Shown piece after piece: positions 8,142-17,852 of a stretch of DNA of 64,000 nt (position 1 is the first letter of the stretch; every line of letters begins with the position of its first letter). The notes below the pieces were generated by a model that worked only from the letters and a program-made list of their open reading frames with translations, had not been told where the DNA came from and searched no databases. Source of the stretch: Saonia flava (GTDB lineage: Bacteria > Bacteroidota > Bacteroidia > Flavobacteriales > Flavobacteriaceae). Both the position numbers and the translations under genes were made by a program. Where the stretch lies: the NCBI RefSeq assembly GCF_011927795.1, contig NZ_JAATJJ010000001.1, positions 892,666-956,665 on the forward strand. The letters are read 5' to 3'.

Positions 8142-9392
8142 ATGATACTTTTTATACTCCAACCATATCCCAGTCATTACTATCCAACTTTTGGGCTAGC
8201 ACATGAACTTATGAAAAATGGTGAAAAAGTCATTTTTACAACCACTCCAAATCTTAATAAAATAATCCAAAATGAAGGGTTTGAAAATTATGAATTTCAA
8301 TACTTATCTGAATATATAGTTAGAAATTCCAAAGTTTTCTTTGGGTTGTTTCTGAAAAATTTGACCTCAAAAGATTATTTGCTTCAACGAAAAAATGAAT
8401 TTGAAAACGCATTTAATAATGTCAAAGAATTAATATCCAAATACAAACCAAGTCATGTTTATATTGATCAAAGCTTGGCCGAATATTTTTTTTACTTTAA
8501 ACCTTATGTTCCCAATATAACCATTGTACACACCAAAATCTACTCTCGAAAAACCAATGGCATACCACCAATGAATTCAATTTATGTTCCTAAAGGAAAT
8601 TTATTTTCACAATTAAAAATTGACGGTCTATGGTTAAACCATCTTCTAAAACAAAGATTACGTGAACTAGTTCTAAAAATTGCCTTTCTAGGAAAGGACG
8701 AAATATATTTTTGGAAAAAGCATTGTAAGAAGAATGGGATGAATTGGAAGAAAGAAATTGATTTAAAACATTCTTTAAATAGAGGAGTTAAAAATGTAGA
8801 AAATCTTGTGTTTGCACCCAAGAAATTAGAATTTTTTGCATTTAAAAAACCTAAAAATGTTCAATTCTATGACAAAATTTCTATAAAAAATGAAAGCTCA
8901 GACCTTTCAAAATCATACAAGGAACTAAAAAGAAAATATTTCATAGAAAAAAAATTTAATATAGTTTATATGGCTTTTGGAACACTTGCCCAAGGTCCAA
9001 AAGTTGTTGATTTCTTTAATAATACTATTTCAACAATTGAGAAACTTCCAAAAACTATACTTATCATTTCAAGAGGAAACTATCCCATGAATTTGTTAAA
9101 CCCTAAAAACGTGTTCATTTTTAACTATTTGCCACAACAAGATGTATTATTATATACAGATTTGTTCATTACACATGGAGGTCTAGGCTCTGTGAAAGAA
9201 GCTTTTTACCATGAAGTGCCAATGCTTGTTGCTCCAATTAACAAATTTATAGACCAAAATGGCAATGCAGCACGAATCAAAGCCAATGGATATGGAGATC
9301 GAATTGACATTGATAACTATTCAATGGAAGAATTGATTTCTAAAATAACTACACTTTTATCCAATAAAAACAAGAACTCCATATTAAAGTAA
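8142..9392 (+). CDS. GT1-type (UGT/MGT-like) glycosyltransferase
   Basis: The 416-residue protein has the two-Rossmann GT-B layout of family GT1: an N-terminal acceptor domain opening with ILFILQPYPSHYYPTFGLA, a linker, and a C-terminal donor domain with YMAFGTLAQ (about 275) and FITHGGLGSVKEAFYHEVP (about 343-361), ending in the nucleotide-sugar DQNGNAARI-type segment. This matches the macrolide/UDP-glucuronosyl transferase group that glycosylates small molecules. There is no signal peptide or membrane segment, so it works in the cytoplasm, before export. Sitting between the precursor and the exporter, its likely acceptor is the precursor peptide (Ser, Thr or Cys of the core), but a lipid or small molecule acceptor is not excluded. 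Start at 8142 chosen because the longer in-frame form would overlap the precursor. Confidence 0.82.
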   Translation: MILFILQPYPSHYYPTFGLAHELMKNGEKVIFTTTPNLNKIIQNEGFENYEFQYLSEYIVRNSKVFFGLFLKNLTSKDYLLQRKNEFENAFNNVKELISKYKPSHVYIDQSLAEYFFYFKPYVPNITIVHTKIYSRKTNGIPPMNSIYVPKGNLFSQLKIDGLWLNHLLKQRLRELVLKIAFLGKDEIYFWKKHCKKNGMNWKKEIDLKHSLNRGVKNVENLVFAPKKLEFFAFKKPKNVQFYDKISIKNESSDLSKSYKELKRKYFIEKKFNIVYMAFGTLAQGPKVVDFFNNTISTIEKLPKTILIISRGNYPMNLLNPKNVFIFNYLPQQDVLLYTDLFITHGGLGSVKEAFYHEVPMLVAPINKFIDQNGNAARIKANGYGDRIDIDNYSMEELISKITTLLSNKNKNSILK

Positions 9393-9427
9393 TATTATAA
9401 AGCTTGTGCCAATTACTAAAGCAAACC

Positions 9428-11632
9428 ATGCCTAAAAAATTTCCAAATTATATACAAGTTGATGGCAAAGACTGTGGCCCCACATGCTTAAAAATTATTG
9501 CCAAATATTATGGTAAAATAGTATCACTGCCTTACATAAGAGAACTAAGTGAGACCACACGAGCTGGAAGCAGTCTCTTAGATTTAAGTGATGCAGCAGA
9601 AAAAATGGGCTTTAGAAGTCTAGGTGTAAAACTTTCTCTTAAGAATCTTTTAGAAGCTCCTCTACCATGTATATTACATTGGAACAATTTGCATTTTGTA
9701 GTTCTATATGAGGTTAGCAATAAAGGGACAAAAAGTATATTTAGAATTTCTGACCCAGCACATGGATTATTGGAGTATAATGAAAAAGAGTTTTTAAAAT
9801 TCTGGATTGGAAATAATGCTGATGAAAATACAATAGAAGGTATTGGACTACTTCTTGACTCCACTCCTAAATTTTATGAAGATAATTTCAATGAAAAAGG
9901 GAGTTCTTTAAGTTTTAAATTCCTGTCAAAATATCTTTTTAAATATAAAAAATTCATATGGCAATTGATTATTGGCCTTTTTGCTGGAAGCCTGTTACAA
10001 CTTATATTCCCCTTTTTAACTCAAAGTATTGTTGACGTAGGGATTAAAAATCAGGACATAAACTTTATTTACCTTATATTGTTTGCACAATTGGCTTTGT
10101 TTATTGGTCGTACAGCCATAGAAATTATTCGCAGCTGGATTCTTTTACATTTAAGTACAAGAATGAATATTTCATTAGTGTCAGATTTTTTTATCAAACT
10201 CATGAAGCTTCCCATAGCCTTTTTTGATTCTAGAATGACTGGTGATATTCTACAACGTATCAATGATCATAGCCGTATTGAGCGTATACTTACTACATCT
10301 TCATTAAATGTTTTGTTTTCAACAATTAATTTATTTGTTTTTGGATTGGTCTTGGCCTACTATAACCTTTATATATTTGGTATTTTTCTTATTGGAAGTT
10401 TTCTATATTTTGCTTGGATTATAATTTTTCTAAAAAAAAGAAGGGATTTAGACTATAAACGATTCTCACAAATAAGCCAAGAACAGAGTAAGGTAATAGA
10501 ACTCATCAATGGCATGCAGACTATAAAATTACATAATGCAGAAAAGAAAAAACGATGGGGATGGGAATTTTTGCAGGCGCGACTGTTTAAAATTTCTATT
10601 GAAAGTCTTGCTTTGGAACAATATCAAAGTGTCGGTTCGGGTTTCATCAACGAATTGAAAAATATTTTAATTACGGTACTTTCTGCCAAATTGGTTATTG
10701 ATGGGGAAATTACCTTGGGTATGATGTTGGCCATTTCGTACATCGTTGGTCAATTGAACTCACCAGTATCACAACTCATTGAATTCATAAAGGAAGTACA
10801 AGATGCGAAAATATCGTTGGAACGCCTGAGCGAGATTCATAACAAAGAAGACGAAGAAGACAATAATGAAAATAAAATTTATAATATTCCCAATAACTTA
10901 GACTTTAATGTGAAAAACCTATCCTTCCGTTATCGAGGTTCGGATCAATATGTCTTGGACCAACTGAATCTACATATTCCAGCTCAGAAAATTACAGCGA
11001 TTGTAGGCGTAAGTGGCAGTGGCAAGACTACTTTGATGAAGTTGTTATTGCGATTCTACACACCCAGTAAAGGAAAAATACGGCTAGGCACACATGATAT
11101 GGAAACAATATCTCAAATAACTTGGAGAAATAAATGTGGTGTAGTCATGCAAGAGGATTATATATTTAATGATTCCATAGCCAATAATATAGCTGTGGGA
11201 GTAGACTATATAAATAAAGACAGATTAGAATATGCTGTAGATGTCGCTAATATTAAAGAATCTATAGAAGAACTACCACTGTCATACAATACAAAAATTG
11301 GTATGGAAGGGGTTGGCCTCAGTACTGGGCAAAAACAAAGACTATTAATAGCCAGAGCGGTATACAAAAACCCTGATTATTTATTTTTTGATGAAGCTAC
11401 ATCAGCTTTGGATGCCAATAATGAAAAAGTAATCATGGAAAAACTCGATGAGTTTTTTGATAACAAGACTGTCATAGTAATTGCCCATAGGTTAAGCACA
11501 GTTAAAAATGCTCATCAGATAGTTGTGTTGGATAAGGGTCAAATTGTAGAAGTAGGTAATCACAAAGAATTGGTGAAAAAGAAAGGAAGTTATTTTAATC
11601 TTGTTAAGAACCAATTAGAACTAGGAAATTAA
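9428..11632 (+). CDS. C39 peptidase-containing ABC exporter
   Basis: The 734-residue protein combines an N-terminal C39 bacteriocin peptidase domain, a six-helix exporter domain and an ATPase. The peptidase keeps its oxyanion Gln10, the catalytic Cys16 in DCGPTC, His89 and Asp109 (DPAHG). The ATPase has Walker A GVSGSGKTTLM, signature LSTGQKQR and Walker B LFFDEATSALD. Such proteins cut double-glycine leaders and export the core in one step, which fits the GG precursor upstream. The start at 9428 (MPKKF) was preferred to a TTG at 9404. The downstream adaptor gene starts one base after its stop. A stretch near 10.55-11.07 kb is richer in G+C than the rest of the gene. Confidence 0.95.
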   Translation: MPKKFPNYIQVDGKDCGPTCLKIIAKYYGKIVSLPYIRELSETTRAGSSLLDLSDAAEKMGFRSLGVKLSLKNLLEAPLPCILHWNNLHFVVLYEVSNKGTKSIFRISDPAHGLLEYNEKEFLKFWIGNNADENTIEGIGLLLDSTPKFYEDNFNEKGSSLSFKFLSKYLFKYKKFIWQLIIGLFAGSLLQLIFPFLTQSIVDVGIKNQDINFIYLILFAQLALFIGRTAIEIIRSWILLHLSTRMNISLVSDFFIKLMKLPIAFFDSRMTGDILQRINDHSRIERILTTSSLNVLFSTINLFVFGLVLAYYNLYIFGIFLIGSFLYFAWIIIFLKKRRDLDYKRFSQISQEQSKVIELINGMQTIKLHNAEKKKRWGWEFLQARLFKISIESLALEQYQSVGSGFINELKNILITVLSAKLVIDGEITLGMMLAISYIVGQLNSPVSQLIEFIKEVQDAKISLERLSEIHNKEDEEDNNENKIYNIPNNLDFNVKNLSFRYRGSDQYVLDQLNLHIPAQKITAIVGVSGSGKTTLMKLLLRFYTPSKGKIRLGTHDMETISQITWRNKCGVVMQEDYIFNDSIANNIAVGVDYINKDRLEYAVDVANIKESIEELPLSYNTKIGMEGVGLSTGQKQRLLIARAVYKNPDYLFFDEATSALDANNEKVIMEKLDEFFDNKTVIVIAHRLSTVKNAHQIVVLDKGQIVEVGNHKELVKKKGSYFNLVKNQLELGN

Positions 11633-11633
11633 A

Positions 11634-12926
11634 ATGTCAGATTCATTGGATAACATAGAATTACGAAGTGAAGAAGTTCAGGAAATACTCACTCGTATAC
11701 CTAATTGGATGATACGTTGGGGCAGTTCTTTGTTTCTTTCACTTTTTATAATGGTACTGGGACTATCTTGGTTTATTAAATATCCAGATGTGATTGAAAC
11801 AGTAGCAGTTATTACTACAGAAATACCACCACAAAAAGAGTTTGCCATGGTATCCGCAAAATTTGACTCTATATATGTACAAGATTCAGAAATTGTAACC
11901 AAAAATAAGGTTTTGGCCGTTTTAGATAATACTGCCAATGCAGAAGATATTTTTTACCTGCAATCTATATTGGATACAATTGATGTTAAAAAAAATATTT
12001 TTGAATTTCCATTAGATAGTCTTCCTATACTTTTTCTAGGAGATGTGGATCAAAGTTTTGCAGCATTTGAGAATAGCTACTTTCAATATAAGCTAAACAA
12101 AAACCTAGATCCTTTTTCCAATGAAGAAATTGCAAACAAAATTTCTTTATCAGAATTACAAAGTAGATTAACAAGCCTAAATGCTCAATATGCGCTTCAT
12201 GAATCTGAGTTCAACTTTAAAAAAAATGATTTAAATCGTAATAAGGCACTTTATGAAAAAGGTGTAATTTCCAAACAAGAATTTGAAAACAAACAATTGG
12301 AAGTATTATCAGCTGAACGGAACTTTAAAAACCTTGGGGTTTCAATTTCTCAAATACGCGAAGCTATAGGAAGTGCCAGAAAGACTTCAAAAAGCACAGA
12401 GATTTCCAGAACGAGAGAAGAAACGCAATTACTAAAGACTGCTATACAATCATTTAATCAGCTAAAAAAAGCTATTAAGGATTGGGAAAATACTTATGTT
12501 TTGAAATCTGAAATTGATGGAAAGGTATCTTTTCTAAATTATTGGAATGAAAATCAAACTGTTTCTCAAGGTGATTTGGTTTTTACTGTTATCCCTTCCA
12601 ATAATTCAAATTATCTTGCAAAGATAAAAGCTCCATTACAGAACTCTGGAAAAATTGAAATAGGTCAATCTGTAAATGTAAAACTCCATAACTATCCAGA
12701 AACTGAATTTGGAATGTTGAGTGGGAAAGTAGAAAATATATCTCAAACACTTGATAAAGATGATTTTTACTTGGTCGATGTAACCTTACAAAAAAAATTG
12801 ATTACCAGTTATAAAAAAGAGATAGAATTTAAGCAAGAGATGAGAGGAACTGCAGATATTATTACTGAAGATTTACGATTATTAGAGCGTTTTTTCTATC
12901 AATTTAAAGAGCTATTGAATAGATAA
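11634..12926 (+). CDS. HlyD-type periplasmic adaptor of the peptide exporter
   Basis: The 430-residue protein has a short cytoplasmic N-terminus, one membrane helix (about residues 30-49, LFLSLFIMVLGLSWF), a lipoyl-like segment around residues 75-105, a long coiled-coil region (about 165-275, with the HlyD-like sequence LYEKGVISKQEFEN) and a second lipoyl/beta-barrel segment. This is the layout of membrane fusion proteins that link an inner-membrane ABC exporter to an outer-membrane channel. No TolC-like channel gene is in the window, so a shared one elsewhere is expected. It is essentially fused in transcription to the exporter gene (one-base gap). Its stop lies 10 bases from the convergent AraC gene, with no clear terminator in between. 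Confidence 0.93.
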   Translation: MSDSLDNIELRSEEVQEILTRIPNWMIRWGSSLFLSLFIMVLGLSWFIKYPDVIETVAVITTEIPPQKEFAMVSAKFDSIYVQDSEIVTKNKVLAVLDNTANAEDIFYLQSILDTIDVKKNIFEFPLDSLPILFLGDVDQSFAAFENSYFQYKLNKNLDPFSNEEIANKISLSELQSRLTSLNAQYALHESEFNFKKNDLNRNKALYEKGVISKQEFENKQLEVLSAERNFKNLGVSISQIREAIGSARKTSKSTEISRTREETQLLKTAIQSFNQLKKAIKDWENTYVLKSEIDGKVSFLNYWNENQTVSQGDLVFTVIPSNNSNYLAKIKAPLQNSGKIEIGQSVNVKLHNYPETEFGMLSGKVENISQTLDKDDFYLVDVTLQKKLITSYKKEIEFKQEMRGTADIITEDLRLLERFFYQFKELLNR

Positions 12927-12936
12927 CTCATCACTT

Positions 12937-13815
12937 CTAAAGCACTCTTTTAATTCCTGAAAAATCCTGTCTGTAGTTAGTAGGCGTTCTGCCTTTGCTC
13001 TTCCTAAAAACCCTATTAAAATTGGCAATGCTATTAAAACCGCACATAAATGCAATCTCTGATACGCTATAATCCTTTTCTATCAACCATCTAGAGGCAT
13101 AACCAATTCTAACATCATTTAAATATTCAACAAATGTTTTTCCTGTTCTTTTTTTAATAAACCGGTTAAAGGACACATTGCTCATATTTACCAACTCAGA
13201 AACTTCAGATAAAGTAATTTTTGAAGAATAGTTATTTTGAACATATTCATATAGGAGTTTTAATTTGTCACTATTTTCAAAATTCTCTAAATGTATAGTG
13301 GATGTGGACAATAACCGTTGGTTTCTAGAAATAGACAAATCATATAGTATTGAGAGCAATTCCATGAAATAATCAATACCATCCAGTTTGGACACCATAA
13401 TAATTCTTGGCATTAAATTTTTAATCGTAGCCCTAGAAAATAATATTCCATGTGAAGACCGAGCAAACATATCCTTCAAAGGCCTCATAATACTTCTTCT
13501 TAAAAAAGCCTGGTCAAAGAGATCCTGATGAAATTGAACGGTGATTTCATGTATTTTATCGCTAACACAATTATGCTGCTCCCATCCATGATAAAGACTT
13601 GGCCCCACCAAAACCAATTCCAAATCATCAATTTCTTCTAGACTATCCCCTACGATTCTTCTGACCCCTTTTCCGTTGGAAATAAAGTTTAGTTCAATTT
13701 CAGGATGAAAATGTACCGGAAAATCAAAAAAATCCTTGACCCTATCGAACACTAGAAAACTATCCTGGGCAGATAGCGGAGTTATCTCTCTATGAATCTT
13801 CTTAAGTATATCCAT
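12937..13815 (-). CDS. AraC-family transcriptional regulator with cupin domain
   Basis: The 292-residue protein has an N-terminal cupin-type sensing domain (about 1-120, with FPVHFHPEIELNFISNGKG and a later HGWEQHNC segment) and a C-terminal double helix-turn-helix (about 190-285: ITLSEVSELVNMSNVSFNRF and the signature FMCGFNSIANFNRVFRKSKG ending TPTNYR). Cytoplasmic AraC proteins of this type commonly control carbohydrate genes. It is divergent from SusC across a long gap of 666 bases and convergent with the peptide locus, so the SusC/SusD operon is the more likely target. The ligand is unknown. Confidence 0.93.
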   Translation of the reverse strand: MDILKKIHREITPLSAQDSFLVFDRVKDFFDFPVHFHPEIELNFISNGKGVRRIVGDSLEEIDDLELVLVGPSLYHGWEQHNCVSDKIHEITVQFHQDLFDQAFLRRSIMRPLKDMFARSSHGILFSRATIKNLMPRIIMVSKLDGIDYFMELLSILYDLSISRNQRLLSTSTIHLENFENSDKLKLLYEYVQNNYSSKITLSEVSELVNMSNVSFNRFIKKRTGKTFVEYLNDVRIGYASRWLIEKDYSVSEIAFMCGFNSIANFNRVFRKSKGRTPTNYRQDFSGIKRVL

Positions 13816-14481
13816 ATGAATATTTTAGTTATGAGCATTTTTGATTAAAAAATGATAAAATAGTATACACTAAAAGTATGTTAAATGAATTCACTATAAC
13901 ATATTTATAAACTGAATAACAGTAACTTAAATAAGATAAAACGTTCTATTTACATTATTTTAAACTCAAACCTTATTAATTTATCAGTTAAATGTGAATA
14001 TAGTATTATTATTTGACAAAATAAATTTAGATAAAAGTCATTCTGGTAAAAACAAACCATAAAACTTAAAAAAGTTAAATTCAAAACAAAAGTGATAGTT
14101 TCCTCTAAAAAACAATGACCAATTCTTAGTCAAGTGATAAGTAATTTATGAGACCTTCTACATGAATAATTTAAGGGAAAATCAGATGATTTAGGGCGAA
14201 AATTAAATAACCAATAAATCTTGTTAATCACTTTGTTTATTTATAAAAACCAATACGGAATTCTAAAAAATAAGTTAAAAAAATTATATGTTATTAATAA
14301 ATTATATTATAAATTAGCAACTTGTTCAATTTAATGACCTTTAATTATTGTTTTCATAACTAATATGATTTAGACGTTAGAACGAACTATAACGATTGAA
14401 TAATTACCCATTATTATACATTATTTAAGCTTGAAAATTAATTACTAACTTTTTATTTAAACTAACTAATACCAATTTATT
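13816..14481. other. Long AT-rich intergenic region between AraC and SusC genes
   Basis: This 666-base stretch is extremely AT-rich and carries no open frame of useful length on either strand. It must contain the promoters and operators of the divergent AraC and SusC genes. I could not place a convincing -33/-7 pair or operator repeat. Its size leaves room for a regulatory RNA, but I see no clear stem-loop or terminator. Confidence 0.5.
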
Positions 14482-17400
14482 ATGATTCAAAAATGCGATT
14501 GTTATTCGTTAAAGTCTTATAGCAAGATGTTATCATCTTGGAGCATAGGACTTTTGTCGATGTTATTTTGTTTTGGTACACAGTTTGCTTTGGCAAGCTC
14601 CGAAACAAATTTGGTGAAATTTGAAGTTGACGAACTTCAATCAACGATTACTGGTACAATAACGGACTCAGATGGTGTCCCTCTACCAGGAGCTAACGTG
14701 GTTATTAAAGGAACCGCAACTGGTGCAGTAGCCGATTTTGATGGAAATTATTCCATTGAAGCAAATGTAGGTGATGTACTTGTCTTTAGCTATACAGGTT
14801 ACACCGCTGGCGAGATGACTGTTGGGGTGGACAGTGTAATCAATGTGACTTTGCAAGAAGGTCTTGCGTTAGAAGAAGTTATTGTAACGGGTTATACAAC
14901 AGAAACAAAGCGTGAAACTACTGCTGCCGTTTCTATTGTAAAAGCTGAGGAATTGGCTGCAATTCCGTCTGGTAACGTAGAACAACAATTACAAGGACGT
15001 GTTGCTGGGGTTACCGTTTTAACAAATGGACAGCCAGGTACCACTTCCCAAATTAGGGTTCGTGGTTTTAATGCCTTTGGAGGTAATGCACCTTTATATA
15101 TTGTAGATGGTGTTCCTGTTACCAATATTGACTTTCTTAGTCCAGATGATATTGAATCTGCAGTTGTTTTAAAAGATGCAGCAGCAGCATCCATCTATGG
15201 TGCAAGAGCCGCGAACGGTGTTATAGTTTATAGCACAAAACAAGGTTCTAGAAATGCTCAAAAAACACAATTTACATTAAATGTAACCAGTGGTGTTAGA
15301 GATCCTAATGTTAATGGGGCAACAGATATGTTAAATCCACAAGATATGGCAACTTGGACACATATTGGATATGAAAACAATGCTGCTGCCAATGGTACCG
15401 CGGTTGCGTATACGCATCCACAATATGGATCTAATGCCACACCAAGATTACCTGATTATCTCCATGCATCATCTGCAGCAGCAGATGGCACAAACTTAAA
15501 CGGTGTTGTTGGCAATATAGATTTGGCAAGGGTCCAAGCCGCTTATGCAGCTGATCCTGGCAATACTTTCTTGATAAGACCTAATTTAGCTGGTACCAAT
15601 TGGTACAAAGAAATAACTCAAATAGCGCCTATAACAAGGGTTAGTTTAGGTATTAAAGGAGGAACAGAAGATGGTCGTTTCTATGTAGGTCTTAGTGGCC
15701 AAGAAGAAGATGGTATTGTACTTACTCAAAAATTTCAGAGATATACTGCCAGGGTAAATTCTGAATGGGATGTTACACCATGGTTGAGCATTGGTGAGAA
15801 CTTCCAAAGCACATATCGTTCCACAAGAGCTATTTTTGGCGATGGTGGTGGTGTTGAATCCGCTGATGATGAATCAGAAGTGTTATCTGCTTTTAGAATG
15901 CCTACAATTATACCGGTGTACGACGAATTTGGTAGTTTTGCCAGTACTAAAGCTGCTGGTTTCAACAATGGTCGTAACCCAGTAAGGAGATTATTGCAAG
16001 ACCAAGGTGAAGACCAGAGTTATTCAATAGGAGGATTTGGAAATTTATATGCTTTGGTAAAGCCTGTTGAAGGCTTAACCTTGAAAACCAGTATTGGTGC
16101 TGGTTATAGTAATTACCATTTTGTGAACTATGGGTTTAAGTATTTTGGTGATTCTGAACCTCAAGCAAGTGATAACTTTCAAGAAGGGAGCGGATATGCT
16201 TTCCAATGGACTTGGACCAATACAGCCACTTATGAAAAATTGTTTGGGCAGCACAAAATTAAGCTGTTAGGTGGTGTTGAATCATTAAATACAGGTGCTG
16301 GAAGACAAATGCAAGGTAATGGTATAAACCCATTCTCTACTGATCTTGATTTTCAAAACCTATCCAATGTACAAAGTCCCAATGTAAGTAGTTTCCAATT
16401 TAAAGGGGTTAACTTCTTCTCATTGTTTGGGCAAGTGGATTACAATTTTGATGAGAAGTATTATGTAAGAGGTGTTATCCGTAGAGATGGTTCTTCTCGT
16501 TTTGGTGGCAACAACAGATATGGTGTGTTCCCTGCGGTTTCAGCATCATGGAGAGCCATTGAAGAGGACTTCTTACAAGATGTTGACTGGTTAACGGATC
16601 TTAAGTTCCGTGCTGGTTGGGGGCAAATGGGTAACTCAGAAAACGTGGATCCCAACAACCAATATTCTTTGTTCGCATCGGATAGGGGAAATACATTTTA
16701 TCCTGTAGCTGGTCAAAACAGTGGCGTAAATGAAGGATTTGCCCAAAGCCGTATTGGGAATCCTGATGCAAAATGGGAAACTTCTACAACCACAAACATT
16801 GGTTTTGATGCCTCTTTCCTAAGCGATAAATTGGAAGTCCAATTGGATTGGTGGAAAAAAGATACAGAGGATCTTTTATACCAAGTACCTCTTGCTGCCG
16901 TAACAGGCAACTATGCTTCTGCACCGTCAGTTAATATAGCCAGTATGAGCAATAGTGGTTTGGATTTTCAAATCACAAATAGAGGTACTCTTGCTGAAGA
17001 TTTAACGTATACACTTACCTTAAACAGTTCTTTTTTAAAGAATGAAATCACTGCCTTGGCAGAAGGAATAGAATTCTTTGATATTCAAGGGCAAAGAGGT
17101 ATTAACCCAGTAAGAAATGCGGTAGGACAATCTATTTCATCATTCTTTGGATATAATGTAATAGGATACTTTAACTCACAGGCTGAAGTGGACAGTGCAC
17201 CTGCCCAAGAAGGTATGGGTGTAGGTCGTTTTAGATATGAGGATGTAAATGGCGATGGTGCCATTACACCAGATGACCGTACCTTTATCGGTAGTGCAGT
17301 TCCTGATTTTACAGGTGGTGCAACATTTAATCTTCGTTACAAAAATATAGAAATGGAAACTTTATGGTATGCTTCCATTGGTAACGAAGTATTTAACCAA

Positions 17401-17805
17401 TCCAAATGGTACACAGATTTCTTTGGCACCTTTGAAGGTTCTGCAAAATCGGAAGTAGCAAAAAGGTCATGGACCCCAGAATTGGGGAATAATGCAGCTG
17501 CTCCAATTTGGGAAAGTGCTGCAAACTTAAGTACTAGTGGTGCTGCAAACTCATGGTATGTAGAAAGCGGTGATTACCTTAGGTTGCAACGTTTGGCTTT
17601 CTCCTATAGCTTTGACAATAATTTGTTGGATAAATGGGGACTTTCTACTTTTAAGTTAGGAATAGCGGCTAACAACATTTGGACTGCTACCAAATATAGT
17701 GGATTAGATCCAGGTGTTGCAGGTCCTGATACCAATTTTGGTGTAGACTTAGGTAACTTCCCTGTTACTCCAAGTTATTTAATCAACTTAGAATTAGGAC
17801 TTTGA
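14482..17805 (+). CDS. SusC/RagA-type TonB-dependent outer membrane transporter
   Basis: The 1107-residue protein has a long signal region (hydrophobic run IGLLSMLFCFGTQFALA), a CarboxypepD-regulatory-like domain (about 54-130, GTITDSDGVPLPGANVVIKG, DFDGNYSI), a TonB-box-like EEVIVTGY, a plug domain (about 145-255, RVAGVTVL, LYIVDGVPV, ASIYGARAANGVI) and a C-terminal beta-barrel. It should import oligosaccharides together with the SusD lipoprotein 47 bases downstream. There is no STN domain, so direct anti-sigma signalling through this protein is unlikely; the divergent AraC gene may provide control. Confidence 0.97.
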   Translation: MIQKCDCYSLKSYSKMLSSWSIGLLSMLFCFGTQFALASSETNLVKFEVDELQSTITGTITDSDGVPLPGANVVIKGTATGAVADFDGNYSIEANVGDVLVFSYTGYTAGEMTVGVDSVINVTLQEGLALEEVIVTGYTTETKRETTAAVSIVKAEELAAIPSGNVEQQLQGRVAGVTVLTNGQPGTTSQIRVRGFNAFGGNAPLYIVDGVPVTNIDFLSPDDIESAVVLKDAAAASIYGARAANGVIVYSTKQGSRNAQKTQFTLNVTSGVRDPNVNGATDMLNPQDMATWTHIGYENNAAANGTAVAYTHPQYGSNATPRLPDYLHASSAAADGTNLNGVVGNIDLARVQAAYAADPGNTFLIRPNLAGTNWYKEITQIAPITRVSLGIKGGTEDGRFYVGLSGQEEDGIVLTQKFQRYTARVNSEWDVTPWLSIGENFQSTYRSTRAIFGDGGGVESADDESEVLSAFRMPTIIPVYDEFGSFASTKAAGFNNGRNPVRRLLQDQGEDQSYSIGGFGNLYALVKPVEGLTLKTSIGAGYSNYHFVNYGFKYFGDSEPQASDNFQEGSGYAFQWTWTNTATYEKLFGQHKIKLLGGVESLNTGAGRQMQGNGINPFSTDLDFQNLSNVQSPNVSSFQFKGVNFFSLFGQVDYNFDEKYYVRGVIRRDGSSRFGGNNRYGVFPAVSASWRAIEEDFLQDVDWLTDLKFRAGWGQMGNSENVDPNNQYSLFASDRGNTFYPVAGQNSGVNEGFAQSRIGNPDAKWETSTTTNIGFDASFLSDKLEVQLDWWKKDTEDLLYQVPLAAVTGNYASAPSVNIASMSNSGLDFQITNRGTLAEDLTYTLTLNSSFLKNEITALAEGIEFFDIQGQRGINPVRNAVGQSISSFFGYNVIGYFNSQAEVDSAPAQEGMGVGRFRYEDVNGDGAITPDDRTFIGSAVPDFTGGATFNLRYKNIEMETLWYASIGNEVFNQSKWYTDFFGTFEGSAKSEVAKRSWTPELGNNAAAPIWESAANLSTSGAANSWYVESGDYLRLQRLAFSYSFDNNLLDKWGLSTFKLGIAANNIWTATKYSGLDPGVAGPDTNFGVDLGNFPVTPSYLINLELGL

Positions 17806-17852
17806 TCATGATTTTAAAAATAAAAATGATATCTTTAATATAAAAATAAACT

